A DNA stretch of 64,000 nucleotides. Origin: Sinorhizobium meliloti 4H41. Its GTDB lineage: Bacteria > Pseudomonadota > Alphaproteobacteria > Rhizobiales > Rhizobiaceae. The translations under genes and the position numbers were made by a program. The DNA lies in contig NZ_AQWP01000001.1 in assembly GCF_000375585.1 (NCBI RefSeq), positions 1,130,788-1,194,787 of the forward strand. The letters run 5' to 3'. Positions 41,233-49,337 of this stretch are shown here, piece after piece; position 1 is the first letter of the stretch, and the number at the start of each line of letters is the position of its first letter. The notes beneath the pieces are model-generated. The model was not told the DNA's origin. It worked only from the letters and a program-made list of their open reading frames with translations, and did no database searches.

Positions 41233-41373
41233 ATTTTTGTGCTCCGATTTTTTTGTGCGGAACGTACTCGATCCCGCATCCATGTCCAAAGGTAAAATAA
41301 CGCGGCGAGGAGACGATTGCCTGCAACCTAAAACTGTTCTATGCCTGCGAAAGTTGGGCTAGGGGGCAGGCAA

Positions 41374-42447
41374 ATGGCAAAGCTTACGGTGGCATCGAAT
41401 TTTAGCTTCGATCAAAGAGAGTTCGATTTCAGCAATCTCTACTATGGGGAGTCATACACTCGGACATCGACAGTGTTTCGGGTCAATTATGATGATGGCA
41501 CGACCGAGGAATTCCGCGGTTCTGGATTCAAATACGACGTGTATGGCGAACCTTACGCTGGCACAGTCAACACTTACTCAGGTTTTTACGATGGGCAGCG
41601 TCTGTTCATTGTAGAGGGCGCAAGCGTCGCCGTTACGGATATCGTCAATGCCGCGAACACGTGGAGCACGTCTGATGACGTCGAGGTCATCATTAATGCC
41701 CTGAGTGGTAACGATACGCTGACAGGCGGCGGCTTGTCCGATGTTTTGATGGGCTTCGGCGGCAACGACACCCTGAATGGCAACGGCGGAAGCGACAATC
41801 TTTCCGGCAATGACGGCAAGGATTGGATTATCGGTGGAGCTGGCGGTGATCTCATGGACGGTGGGAACGGGAGCGACACTGCCTCGTATGTGACGTCTCA
41901 AAGGGGCGTTATTGCCCATCTCGCGGACGTGTCGAGGAACACCAATGATGCGGCTGGCGACAACTATTATTCGATAGAAAACCTGATTGGTACGAACTAT
42001 GGCGACCAACTCTACGGGAACAGCGCCGGCAATGGCTTGACTGGCGGCAACGGCAATGATTCCGTTGCTGCTGGGGATGGGAACGACGCCATATATGGCG
42101 GGGCTGGTGCAGATCGTCTCTGGGGTCAGGGTGGCGCGGACCGCTTCCTTTTCAAGTCAGCCGCAGAATCAAGCGGCACGTTAGTTGATACCATCTTCGA
42201 TTTCGTCCCGAGCAGCGGTGACCGGATCGACGTATCGGCCATTGACGCAAGTGTGAACACTTCCGGCAATCAGGGCTTCACCTTCATCGGTACCTCGGCC
42301 TTCAAGGGCAGGGCTGGAGAGTTTCGATATGTGAAAGAAGCGTCGGACACGTACATCTATGCCGACGTGAACGGCGACAAGAAAGCGGATCTCGCGATCC
42401 ATCTAGACGACGCTGTTAACCTGACGAAGGACTATTTCATTCTCTGA
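41374..42447 (+). CDS. RTX calcium-binding protein
   Basis: A 357-aa protein. Residues about 1-110 form an N-terminal module also found in the RTX protein at 44646-46220 (a YR/FR strand, then GSGFKYDVYGEPYAGTVNT). From about 120 on there are GGxGxDxUx-type nonapeptides (LSGNDTLTGGGLSDVLMGFG, LYGNSAGNGLTGGNGNDSV), and the C-terminus carries the RTX secretion-like segment DRLWGQGGADRFLFKSAAES. Type I secretion and Ca2+ binding are expected for the family. It may be delivered outside or be part of the virion; unclear. A strong terminator follows. Confidence 0.85.
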   Translation: MAKLTVASNFSFDQREFDFSNLYYGESYTRTSTVFRVNYDDGTTEEFRGSGFKYDVYGEPYAGTVNTYSGFYDGQRLFIVEGASVAVTDIVNAANTWSTSDDVEVIINALSGNDTLTGGGLSDVLMGFGGNDTLNGNGGSDNLSGNDGKDWIIGGAGGDLMDGGNGSDTASYVTSQRGVIAHLADVSRNTNDAAGDNYYSIENLIGTNYGDQLYGNSAGNGLTGGNGNDSVAAGDGNDAIYGGAGADRLWGQGGADRFLFKSAAESSGTLVDTIFDFVPSSGDRIDVSAIDASVNTSGNQGFTFIGTSAFKGRAGEFRYVKEASDTYIYADVNGDKKADLAIHLDDAVNLTKDYFIL

Positions 42448-42471
42448 CCCGACGGGCTGAGCGTCACTATA

Positions 42472-42497
42472 AACCCCGCTTCGGCGGGGTTTTTTAT
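42472..42497 (+). terminator. rho-independent terminator of the RTX gene
   Basis: AACCCCGC (42472-42479), a TTCG-type tetraloop region and GCGGGGTT followed by TTTTATT give a textbook terminator. It separates the glycosyltransferase/RTX cargo from the lysis cassette. Confidence 0.9.
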
Positions 42498-42546
42498 TGC
42501 CTATAGGGCAGACACTTCCTCCCAAACAGTGAGGTGACATATGGCT

Positions 42547-42749
42547 CGGGAAACCCTTCCCGTCGCCCTCGAACTCATGTTCGGGTGAGGGCGGCTATTC
42601 GTTTGCCTGTGTCAGACGAACTCCGGGCGAGGCCCGGTCGCGGGAGGCAGGCGCCAGGCCTCTAACCGCCCCGTCGCTGCGAGACGGCAGGACGGCTGCG
42701 CGGCGTTACCACAATGCATGCGCCAACGCTATTCGCCCATTCGGGCGAA
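42547..42749 (+). ncRNA. hairpin-rich leader before the lysis cassette
   Basis: In about 200 bases without a gene I see: CGGGAA/TTCCCG (42547-42562); CGCCCTC-GAAC with GTTC and GAGGGCG (42564-42593); GCCTG/CAGGC (42605-42652) enclosing CCGGGC/GCCCGG (42623-42637); CCGTC/GACGG (42671-42687); and TTCGCCC/GGGCGAA (42732-42749). It sits between a terminator and the endolysin gene, so it is probably the 5' leader of the lysis transcript or a separate small RNA. No known RNA family recognised. Confidence 0.5.
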
Positions 42750-42783
42750 GCAAACTCTCAAACAATACGGTCAGGAGAAACGA

Positions 42784-43752
42784 ATGAGCGCTATAACCGC
42801 TCAGCACGTTCGCGCTGCCGCACAGGGCAAAGTGAACGAGAGCAACCTCGCGTCCGTGCTTGTGGCGCTGGAGAAGTACGGCGAGCGCTTCGGCATGGAC
42901 CGACCGCACCGCCTCGCGCAGTATTTCGCCCAGCTCATGCATGAAAGCGGCGACTTCCGGTATGATCGCGAGATCTGGGGCCCGACGCCGGCGCAGCAGC
43001 GCTATGATACTCGTACCGATCTCGGCAACACTCCGGAGAAGGATGGCGACGGGTACCTTTACCGCGGCCGAACCGGCATGCAGCTCACCGGCAAACACAA
43101 CTACCGCCAGTTCCACGACTGGTGCCGCGCCGCTGGTCTCGACTGCCCGGACTTCGTCAAGGATCCGGACGCGGTCAACACCGATCCTTGGGAAGGCCTG
43201 GTGCCTCTCTTCTACTGGGACACGCGCGACCTTAACCGCTGGGCCGACGAGGGCGACGCCGAGACCATCACGAAGAAGATCAATGGCGGCAAGAACGGCT
43301 TGGCCGACCGGTTTGACCGGCTTGCCAGGATCTCGCTCGTCCTGCTCGGCTATCGCGCCGACAACGTCCTTCAGTTCCAGGCTGACCAGCGCCTGCAGGT
43401 GGACGGCGACGTCGGGCCGAAAACGCGCGCTGCGATGCACACGGCGCTTGTAGCGCTTACCCCGGGCGAAGCGGCACGGCCGGAGGTCAAAGCCGCGCCG
43501 GTGACCGAGGAGAAGCCGGTACCGATACCGGTCACGCCTCCCAGCCTCGATGCGCCGTGGTGGAAATCGAAAGAGGTTATCACCCCATCTGTCATCGGCG
43601 GGGGCGCTTCTCTGCTCACCGCGATTGGCGGCATACCGTGGCAGAACCTCCTCCTGATCCTTGTCGCGTTCGGCGGCATTGCCGGCTTTCTCTACTGGCG
43701 CAAGAACGCCGATCGGAAGGCCGTGGCAAAACAGGTCGAGGGGATGGCGTGA
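42784..43752 (+). CDS. GH19-type endolysin with C-terminal membrane anchor
   Basis: A 322-aa protein. Residues 1-190 are a GH19 chitinase-like lysozyme domain (AQLMHESGDFRYDREIWGPT with the catalytic Glu54 in HESG; GRTGMQLTGKHNYRQFHDWC). About 195-225 is a peptidoglycan-binding_1 repeat (FQADQRLQVDGDVGPKTRAA). Residues about 270-305 add one or two hydrophobic segments (IGGGASLLTAIGGIPWQNLL, ILVAFGGIAGFLYW), an unusual C-terminal anchor for an endolysin. An AGGAG lies 6 bases before ATG 42784. It lyses the host wall at the end of infection. Confidence 0.9.
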   Translation: MSAITAQHVRAAAQGKVNESNLASVLVALEKYGERFGMDRPHRLAQYFAQLMHESGDFRYDREIWGPTPAQQRYDTRTDLGNTPEKDGDGYLYRGRTGMQLTGKHNYRQFHDWCRAAGLDCPDFVKDPDAVNTDPWEGLVPLFYWDTRDLNRWADEGDAETITKKINGGKNGLADRFDRLARISLVLLGYRADNVLQFQADQRLQVDGDVGPKTRAAMHTALVALTPGEAARPEVKAAPVTEEKPVPIPVTPPSLDAPWWKSKEVITPSVIGGGASLLTAIGGIPWQNLLLILVAFGGIAGFLYWRKNADRKAVAKQVEGMA

Positions 43753-44075
43753 TGTTCACCCTCGTCGACATGCCGAAGCTCTTGGCCGCGCTGGCGGTCG
43801 GGATCAGCGTGGCCGGACCGGTCGCGTATTTCCAAGGCAAAGCACACCAGCGCCAGGCTATGGCCGTCGAGGCGCTGGAATCCTCCGTGAAGATCCTCCG
43901 CGAGAAAGGCGAGATCGATGCGCAAGTCTCTTCTGCTGATGCTGCCGATTTGTGCGGCTCTTACGGCCTGCCAGTCGACGAAGAGCGCGAGTGTGTGCGA
44001 CGGCTTCAAGCCGCTGCGGCCGAAGCTCGAGACGACCGTCTACATTCTTCAGAGCGACCGGCCGTTCGCCAATGA
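43752..44075 (+). CDS. Rz-like inner-membrane spanin
   Basis: A 107-aa protein with one N-terminal transmembrane helix (LLAALAVGISVAGPVAYF), a coiled coil (HQRQAMAVEALESSVKILRE), and a Pro-containing C-terminal tail, the Rz layout. It overlaps the endolysin stop (TGATG). The Rz1-like lipoprotein is nested inside it in a different frame. Together they fuse inner and outer membranes at lysis. Confidence 0.85.
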   Translation: MFTLVDMPKLLAALAVGISVAGPVAYFQGKAHQRQAMAVEALESSVKILREKGEIDAQVSSADAADLCGSYGLPVDEERECVRRLQAAAAEARDDRLHSSERPAVRQ

Positions 44076-44124
44076 CGTGGCGGCCCATAACCGCCTGCTG
44101 AGTTCTCTCGGCTGCAGAAAATAA
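43918..44124 (+). CDS. Rz1-like outer-membrane spanin lipoprotein (nested)
   Basis: A 68-aa protein starting MRKSLLLMLPICAALTACQS. A signal peptide ends in lipobox LTAC, predicting a lipidated Cys18. Mature part is short with a few Pro residues. It lies in another frame within the 3' half of the Rz-like gene and extends 49 bases past it, the typical nested Rz/Rz1 arrangement. Confidence 0.85.
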   Translation: MRKSLLLMLPICAALTACQSTKSASVCDGFKPLRPKLETTVYILQSDRPFANDVAAHNRLLSSLGCRK

Positions 44125-44160
44125 CCATCCGACATCGCATTGCATACGAGGGGCAGGGCA

Positions 44161-44553
44161 TTGGCTGAAACACAGGAAACCGAAAAGATGGTCGCAACTC
44201 CGAAATGGAGGTTCGAATACAACCTCAACACCCTGGTGATCCTGTTCGGCTTTGCCGGCGGCCTCGTAGCGTGGGGCGCGACCTGGGAGAGGGTGAACGC
44301 CAATCAGGATTCGCAGGCTAATTCCATTGATCGCCTCGACAAGCGCCTAACGGCCGCCGAAGTCTCCCTCCGGCAGATCGACAATCACGAGCTCCGGATC
44401 TCGGCGGTGGAGAAGCAAGCGGCGGAAGCGGCGACCTCGATGAAGGCGGTCGAGAACACGCTCAACAGCCTTTCCATCGACACACGCGTGATGCGCGAGA
44501 TACTTCAGAGGATCGAAGCCAGTCAGCGGGACGGTGCGCAACTGCGCCGTTGA
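44161..44553 (+). CDS. one-TM coiled-coil protein, holin candidate
   Basis: About 130 aa from TTG 44161 (AGGGGCAGGGCA just upstream); ATG 44188 is an alternative start. Residues about 20-45 hold one membrane segment (LVILFGFAGGLVAWGATW), followed by a long coiled coil (LDKRLTAAEVSLRQIDNHEL, VEKQAAEAATSMKAVENTL). It lies just after the spanins, the place for a holin or lysis regulator. A single TM with a coiled coil is unusual for a class I/II holin, so the call is tentative. Confidence 0.6.
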   Translation: MAETQETEKMVATPKWRFEYNLNTLVILFGFAGGLVAWGATWERVNANQDSQANSIDRLDKRLTAAEVSLRQIDNHELRISAVEKQAAEAATSMKAVENTLNSLSIDTRVMREILQRIEASQRDGAQLRR

Positions 44554-44645
44554 TCTCTGGCGGGGCCTAGTGCGGGCCCCAAATGCCAGAAGGAGCGCCC
44601 CCGTGAAGAATTCGGGGACACTCTTTTGGTGCCAACCCGAAAGGG

Positions 44646-46220
44646 TCAAACGACAAAGAAATCGCCTGCGGTGATCGCGAGGTTGGTGCCGACGGTCGCG
44701 AAGTGGACAGAGCCGCCGGCGGCATTACCATTGCTGTCATAGTAGAGGTTGCCGGTGTCGGTCTCGTAAATGATGCGGTCGGTCGCATCGGCCGCCTGGC
44801 CGGTCGTGTTCTTGGCGAATTGCCAACCGCTCAAACTCCCAGTACCCACAATGGCAGTGAAGACGCTATTCTCAAGCCGGATCGTGTCCGTCGGAGCATC
44901 GTAGTCCGTGATGGTGTCGACGTTCGTGACTGCGCTGAGCGCCGAATTGAAGAAGAAACTATCGTTTCCAGCGCCGCCCGTCATCGTATCGTTACCGGCC
45001 GCACCATTCAGAGTGTTGTTGCTGGCATTCCCAACCAGGACGTTGGCCAGTGCATTGCCTGTCGCGTGTGTTGCCGCTCCGAGCAGCGTCAAATTTTCGA
45101 CGCTCCCTTTCACAACGGCAGTGTTCGCAAGGCTGAAGGAATTAACCGACTGCACTGTATCAATGCCGGAACCGCTATCCCCGAGTTCATCGACGATGTC
45201 GCTGTTGCTGCTGACGACGTAGGTGTCGTTTCCTTTGCCGCCACGCATATTGTCGGCGCCGCTACCGCCATCAATGATGTCATTCCCGGCAAACGCACGA
45301 ATGAAGTTGGAAGCCGCGTTCCCGACGATTGTGTCTTTAAAATCAGTGGCTCGGACATTCTCGATGTTGGAGAGAGTATCCTTGGATCCAAAGCTGTCTG
45401 TAGCAACTCCGGTGCTCAGGTCGATGCTCACGCCTTTAGTTGCGCCTCGTTGAAAATCCCTGTCGTAGCGAACGGTGTCTATACCTGCGCCACCATCAAT
45501 CGTGTCGCGCCCGCCCAAACCCATAAAGGTCTCAGCGACGGAGGAACCGATCATCGTATCTGAAAATTGGGTGCCTCTGAATTCCTCGAAATTTTGGAAT
45601 GTCTCTGAGAAACCGAACTGATCAATTACGGTGCCAGCCGTAGCGTTGAGATCGATGCCCCTAATCGCAGTTGGGTTTCCATAAGCGTCCTGAAAGTTCA
45701 GTACATCGACTCCGGCTCCACCGTCGTAGGTGTCATCGCCCCCGCCGCCGGTGACAAGATCGTTGCCGGCATTGGCATTCAGAACATCGTTTCCAAGGTG
45801 ACCTAGAATTTCATCGTCGCCGGCAGACCCGTTGATTGTGTCATCGCCGCTCAGGAGCCAGCTTTCAAGTTGAGACTTGTCGAACCCATCGGCAGCGTCT
45901 TGGAAGAGTTCAAGTGACAGGTCTAGGCCGCTGATGGTCTGCACCAAGGTCGTTCCGTTGTTCAGAAGGACCTCGATCGATGTCACGGTTCCGCCTACGG
46001 CGTCTCCGTTCGCGTCGAAACTGAACCCAGTGCCTACCAGTTTCAATCTGAGGCCGTTGTCCAGGCGATAGAGCACGTCCGTGCTGGTGGTCGTGGAGCG
46101 GCTTGCCGTGCTCATGTCCACGAGTTCAGCGAAAGAGGGGTTGACGCTGATACCGGTGAGGGGTGGGTTGTACTGATTAGGATAGAGTCCTGCTGGAAAA
46201 TGATACGTAATCGTAGCCAT
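44646..46220 (-). CDS. large RTX calcium-binding protein
   Basis: A 524-aa protein. Residues about 40-130 resemble the N-terminal module of the 41374-42447 RTX protein (VLYRLDNGLRLKLVGTGFSF, then GGTVTSIEVLLNNG). RTX nonapeptides start about residue 130 (LSGDDTINGSAGDDEILGHL), with several further blocks (GNDVLNANAGNDLVTGGGGD, GNDIIDGGSGADNMRGGKGN). The C-terminus ends with the strand-rich region usual for secreted RTX proteins. Gene is on the minus strand, divergent from the HHH-protein gene at 46453. Its role on the phage or host is unknown; Ca2+-dependent folding outside the cell is expected. Confidence 0.85.
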   Translation of the reverse strand: MATITYHFPAGLYPNQYNPPLTGISVNPSFAELVDMSTASRSTTTSTDVLYRLDNGLRLKLVGTGFSFDANGDAVGGTVTSIEVLLNNGTTLVQTISGLDLSLELFQDAADGFDKSQLESWLLSGDDTINGSAGDDEILGHLGNDVLNANAGNDLVTGGGGDDTYDGGAGVDVLNFQDAYGNPTAIRGIDLNATAGTVIDQFGFSETFQNFEEFRGTQFSDTMIGSSVAETFMGLGGRDTIDGGAGIDTVRYDRDFQRGATKGVSIDLSTGVATDSFGSKDTLSNIENVRATDFKDTIVGNAASNFIRAFAGNDIIDGGSGADNMRGGKGNDTYVVSSNSDIVDELGDSGSGIDTVQSVNSFSLANTAVVKGSVENLTLLGAATHATGNALANVLVGNASNNTLNGAAGNDTMTGGAGNDSFFFNSALSAVTNVDTITDYDAPTDTIRLENSVFTAIVGTGSLSGWQFAKNTTGQAADATDRIIYETDTGNLYYDSNGNAAGGSVHFATVGTNLAITAGDFFVV

Positions 46221-46452
46221 GCTCTCCTCCGAGGCCGGGAGTTTCCGGTCAAAATGAATATTAGAATGAATAAAAAATAGATGCGTTTATGGGCAATTAT
46301 AGGTTGCCATAAATATCAGACGGGGACTTTGTTGTCACATAGCCCATTCGGGTGGGGCGGTTGACCGGCCGGCGCGACGGAGCGCAACTGCGGCGCTGAT
46401 TTGCATAATCATGCAATTGCGCGGTGCGCGTTGACCTGATTTGATCTTCGGC

Positions 46453-46653
46453 ATGAGCACGAAACTCGAAGACTTGAAGCTTAAGCCATACCTCCTCGCC
46501 GAGCTTAACCAGTGCGGATATGAGGTCGTCGAAGATATGCAGCACCTGTCCGCAGTCGAGATGCTGCGGATACCCGGAATGGGTGGTCGCGACTATCGGG
46601 AAATCGCCAAGGCCGTGGGCCGAGAGCCATTCCCTGGTCAGAAGAGACGTTGA
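46453..46653 (+). CDS. small helix-hairpin-helix protein (RpoA-CTD-like)
   Basis: A 66-aa protein starting MSTKLEDLKLKPYLLAELNQ. It reads LLAELNQCGYEVVEDMQHLS and VEMLRIPGMGGRDYREIAKA, which matches the helix-hairpin-helix of the RNA polymerase alpha C-terminal domain (GLxxxxxLxxLSxxELLxIxxxG). The rest is short and basic. Such free-standing domains are common in rhizobia; they may bind DNA. ATG 46453 is used; a TTG at 46441 is possible. Divergent from the RTX gene. Confidence 0.75.
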   Translation: MSTKLEDLKLKPYLLAELNQCGYEVVEDMQHLSAVEMLRIPGMGGRDYREIAKAVGREPFPGQKRR

Positions 46654-46684
46654 GCGTCAGCGCCCACCAATCCGGCGCTTTTCC

Positions 46685-46838
46685 TTGATTCTGCCCCTGC
46701 TGGGAGTAGAATATGTGCAAGCGACGTTCGAAGCGGTTCCCTTGGATGGAACAGGGCGAATAGGCCCCAGCTAGATGATGACAGCGTCGCGATCGGAGCT
46801 GCAGCGGACCCTGGCCAATCCTAACTGCAGCTCTATTT
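46685..46838 (+). ncRNA. probable small RNA with promoter and terminator (copy 1)
   Basis: A sigma70-like promoter is visible: TTGATT (46685-46690), a 16-bp spacer and TAGAAT (46707-46712), giving a start about 46719. The transcript would contain a GTTCC/GGAAC hairpin, a longer pairing between GCGACG and CGTCGC, and end at GAGCTGCAG (46796-46804)/CTGCAGCTC (46825-46833) plus TATTT, about 120 nt. The same layout is repeated at 50908-51051 with the stem kept but its loop changed in length and sequence, evidence that the structure is maintained. I do not recognise a named sRNA. Confidence 0.6.
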
Positions 46839-47066
46839 GCGTCAGGCCATTTCGTGATCTTGAGGGGCGCGCGGGAATGACGCGACGCTCAGGTGCGGTC
46901 GTGTTGCTTAGAAAAGGGGCAGCGCCCCGGCAGATGCGGTACGGAGCGCTGCAGTTGTCCGACATACGCGATTGTTCGCGGGTCGAAACTCAGAGGGAGA
47001 AAAACCTTCTGAAGTGGGAACGCCTCTCCAACGCCTTGTTGGCGGGAATGTTCCGGAACAATCGTT

Positions 47067-47309
47067 TCATGCCGGCTCCGGTAGCGGCTGCTGGGGAAGG
47101 GGACTGTCGTCTCCATCGCCATCGTCGTCATCCGGCCACCAGCCTTGCCAATCGTCTCCGAGCGCTTCCCGTGCCTGGCTGCCGTCGAGACGGGCGATGA
47201 GCGTCTGCACCAGTTCGTGCTCCGAAGTGCCGCTTTCGTCGGGCAGGTACTCGGCGACGTCCTTCTGGCAATCCCAAATCAGCTGTTTCATTTTCAGCGC
47301 GTCGGCCAT
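47067..47309 (-). CDS. small acidic protein with WWPDDD motif, unknown
   Basis: An 80-aa protein starting MADALKMKQLIWDCQKDVAE, with a helical body (SEHELVQTLIARLDGSQARE) and GDDWQGWWPDDDDGDGDD near the C-terminus, then a Pro-rich end. A homologous, partly degenerate copy lies at 50994-51302. Both copies sit next to a copy of the probable sRNA, so the unit moves together. No family recognised. Confidence 0.65.
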   Translation of the reverse strand: MADALKMKQLIWDCQKDVAEYLPDESGTSEHELVQTLIARLDGSQAREALGDDWQGWWPDDDDGDGDDSPLPQQPLPEPA

Positions 47310-47331
47310 GATGTGCCTCTGTTTCGGCGAC

Positions 47332-47368
47332 TAAAAGAGTGCCCGCGCCAGGTTCGGTCGCGGGCACT
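47332..47368 (-). terminator. rho-independent terminator (leftward)
   Basis: GTGCCCGCG (47339-47347) pairs with CGCGGGCAC (47359-47367) with an 11-nt loop. Read leftward it is followed by TCTTTTAG, U-rich enough for termination. It lies downstream of the 47449-47775 gene, separating it from the WWPDDD gene. Confidence 0.7.
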
Positions 47369-47448
47369 TCCTAACAGGTGGGGGACCTGAATGCCGAATT
47401 GCTCGGCATCATGATAATTCCTCGGTGCCCGCCTTTGTTCCCAAGGGT

Positions 47449-47775
47449 TTACGATCTGGTACGCATCCATTCCTCGTTGTCGAGCATGCATTGCAGGTCC
47501 TCCGGCACCATGCCAGTCCATTCGCACCTCAGGACAGCTTCGTAGCAGGCCTCGACCTCAAGAGCTGCGGCCCTGGCGGAGTCGGCCTGACCGTTCGGGC
47601 GTTTCCATCTGCTCGCGTTCTTTGCCCAGTTCCAGCACATGAACCAGTTCCACCACCCCATATGGTACCAGTGGATGTGTGCGAATTTCCGCTCGCCATC
47701 GAAGCCGGTAAAATGTTTCCGGTGGTCCGGCCAGGTCTGCCGCCATTTGTATTTCGGTTTGGGGAGATCGGACAT
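47449..47775 (-). CDS. conserved small protein, unknown
   Basis: A 108-aa protein starting MSDLPKPKYKWRQTWPDHRK. Aromatic-rich segments (FDGERKFAHIHWYHMGWWNW, FMCWNWAKNASRWKRPNGQA) and a C-terminal MVPEDLQCMLDNEEWMRTRS follow. AGGAGG lies 7 bases upstream of ATG 47775. A fragment matching its C-terminus (APEDLRCMLDNGNW) remains at about 51743-51791. Function unknown; it travels with the sRNA/WWPDDD unit. Confidence 0.65.
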   Translation of the reverse strand: MSDLPKPKYKWRQTWPDHRKHFTGFDGERKFAHIHWYHMGWWNWFMCWNWAKNASRWKRPNGQADSARAAALEVEACYEAVLRCEWTGMVPEDLQCMLDNEEWMRTRS

Positions 47776-47969
47776 GGCTGATCCTCCTCGCTTGAGGTTG
47801 CAACTGTGCCTCACGTCATGGGAGAGCCCGAACCGCCATCGAGCATGTTCCTAATATGTTCTCTCAGCCGGAAGAGTCAATTCAGCTGCCTAACCCATTT
47901 TGACAGCTATTGCTAAATCGCACGCTCGCCTACCATTGCTGCGCGACATGTGTTCGAAAGAGCCGCCTC

Positions 47970-48194
47970 ATGCGTAGACGAGAGTTTGTCGGCTTGCTCG
48001 CCGGATTGATCGGCTCTGCTGTCCTGTCGGATGCCTTCGGGCAAACGTCGAGAGAAGAGCGCAGAGCGGCGAGATGCGCAAAGAAAAAGAAGAAGAACCC
48101 GAAACCAGGCACCCGCGCGGAGGCGAAGCGAAACACTCGCAAGATGATGAAGGCCAGCAAGAAGCGACGCCGGTCGGAAGGGTCAGTTTGCTAG
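47970..48194 (+). CDS. small secreted basic protein (possible Tat substrate)
   Basis: A 74-aa protein. MRRREFVGLLAGLIGSAVLS is a signal peptide with an RR-x-F-like start, resembling a twin-arginine motif, followed by an AFG cleavage-like site. The mature part is very basic, with a run of lysines (CAKKKKKNPKPG). It begins at ATG 47970. Function unknown; a secreted cationic small protein could bind DNA or cell-surface polymers. Confidence 0.6.
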   Translation: MRRREFVGLLAGLIGSAVLSDAFGQTSREERRAARCAKKKKKNPKPGTRAEAKRNTRKMMKASKKRRRSEGSVC

Positions 48195-48233
48195 CGATGC
48201 GGCGTTTCGCCCATCTCTGCGTTTAGTCTGCTC

Positions 48234-49208
48234 ATGGTAAAAGCATCCTCAAAGAAGCCGCGCGATCTCCTCCCGACCGATCCTATGCCGGCGCGCGTCG
48301 ATCCCTGCTTGGCGACGCTCGTCGACAAGCCGCCGAAGGGGCCGGACTGGGCCTATGAGGTGAAGTGGGACGGATATCGGATCGCCGTGCACATCGAGCC
48401 CGGCCGGGTGAGGGTGCTCACGCGCGGCGGCTATGACTGGACCGACAGGTTTCCTTCGATCGTTGACGACGCCAGGCGGCTCGCCGTGAAGACGGCGATC
48501 CTCGACGGCGAGGCGGTTGTGCTCGACGACCGGGGCCGGTCAGATTTCGGGATGCTGCAGCGGGCGCTCGGCCGCCTGCCGTCTGCGGTCGAAGCCGGCG
48601 CCATTGTCTTCTATGCCTTCGATCTCCTTTATCTCGACGGCCGCGATCTGCGCCGACTGCCGCTGGGAGAGCGTCGGCGATTACTTGAGCCGCTCGTCGC
48701 CGGCCGGGAAGGGGCCATTCGCCTTTCCGAAGAGGTGCAAGCGGATGGCGACGAGTTTTTCCGCGTCGCATGCGCGCACGGGCTCGAAGGCATCATCGCC
48801 AAGCACGTGGAGAAGCCCTATCGCTCGGGCCGCGGAGAATGGTGGCAGAAAATCACCTGCAAGCGTCGAGACAGCTTCGTAGTCGTTGGCTTTGAGCCGT
48901 CGACCGTGCCTGCTCATCTCGGCCGGCTGCTGCTGGCGGCGTGGAGGGACGGACAGCTGGTCTACGTCGGCGGCTGCGGTACCGGCTGGTCGAACGAGCT
49001 TTCGCGGGAGCTCCGCAAGCTGCTCGAAGGAATGGTGACGAAATCCCCGGCCGTGGCCCTTAGGAGGAAAGCCGCCGTCTTCGTCGAGCCGGTGCTGGTC
49101 GCCGACGTCGAGTATCGCGCCTGGACGGATGACGGCAAGCTGCGGCATGCGTCGTTCAAGGGGATAAGGCCGCGAGAGGATCGCCCCACTGTTTTCGAGA
49201 TGGGCTAG
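48234..49208 (+). CDS. ATP-dependent DNA ligase (LigD/LigC-type ligase domain)
   Basis: A 324-aa protein. Motif I KWDG (44-47) supplies the nucleophilic Lys in EVKWDGYRI; motif III is ILDGEAVVL, motif IIIa VFYAFDLLYLDG, motif IV EGIIAKHVEKPY, motif V WQKITCKRRD. The C-terminal OB fold follows (VVGFEPSTVPAHLGRLLLAA). This is a single-domain ligase of the bacterial end-joining type. Typical rhizobial genomes carry several such LigD relatives. Its place near the element edge suggests it is cargo or chromosomal DNA captured by the island; it could help integration or repair, but that is inference. Confidence 0.9.
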   Translation: MVKASSKKPRDLLPTDPMPARVDPCLATLVDKPPKGPDWAYEVKWDGYRIAVHIEPGRVRVLTRGGYDWTDRFPSIVDDARRLAVKTAILDGEAVVLDDRGRSDFGMLQRALGRLPSAVEAGAIVFYAFDLLYLDGRDLRRLPLGERRRLLEPLVAGREGAIRLSEEVQADGDEFFRVACAHGLEGIIAKHVEKPYRSGRGEWWQKITCKRRDSFVVVGFEPSTVPAHLGRLLLAAWRDGQLVYVGGCGTGWSNELSRELRKLLEGMVTKSPAVALRRKAAVFVEPVLVADVEYRAWTDDGKLRHASFKGIRPREDRPTVFEMG

Positions 49209-49337
49209 AACTGGTGACAACCTGGACGGCGTTGCCAAACGAAAGCCGAAGGCGCAAGGTCCAACCTTCAGTAGAATTGTCACGGGCGCTACTGCTTAAG
49301 GGCTAAAAGCCTTGGCCCCCATTTGAAGGCGGGTGCC

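Noticed and set aside
44562-44580. GGGGCC/GGCCCC hairpin after the holin candidate as a terminator
   Set aside because: No U-run on either strand; it could still be a pause or RNA-stability element but I cannot support termination.
46713-46763. A 16-codon frame starting ATGTGCAAGCG over the first probable sRNA
   Set aside because: Its start overlaps the -10 box, so the transcript would not carry it, and the second copy ends after 10 codons. The conserved stems explain the similarity better.
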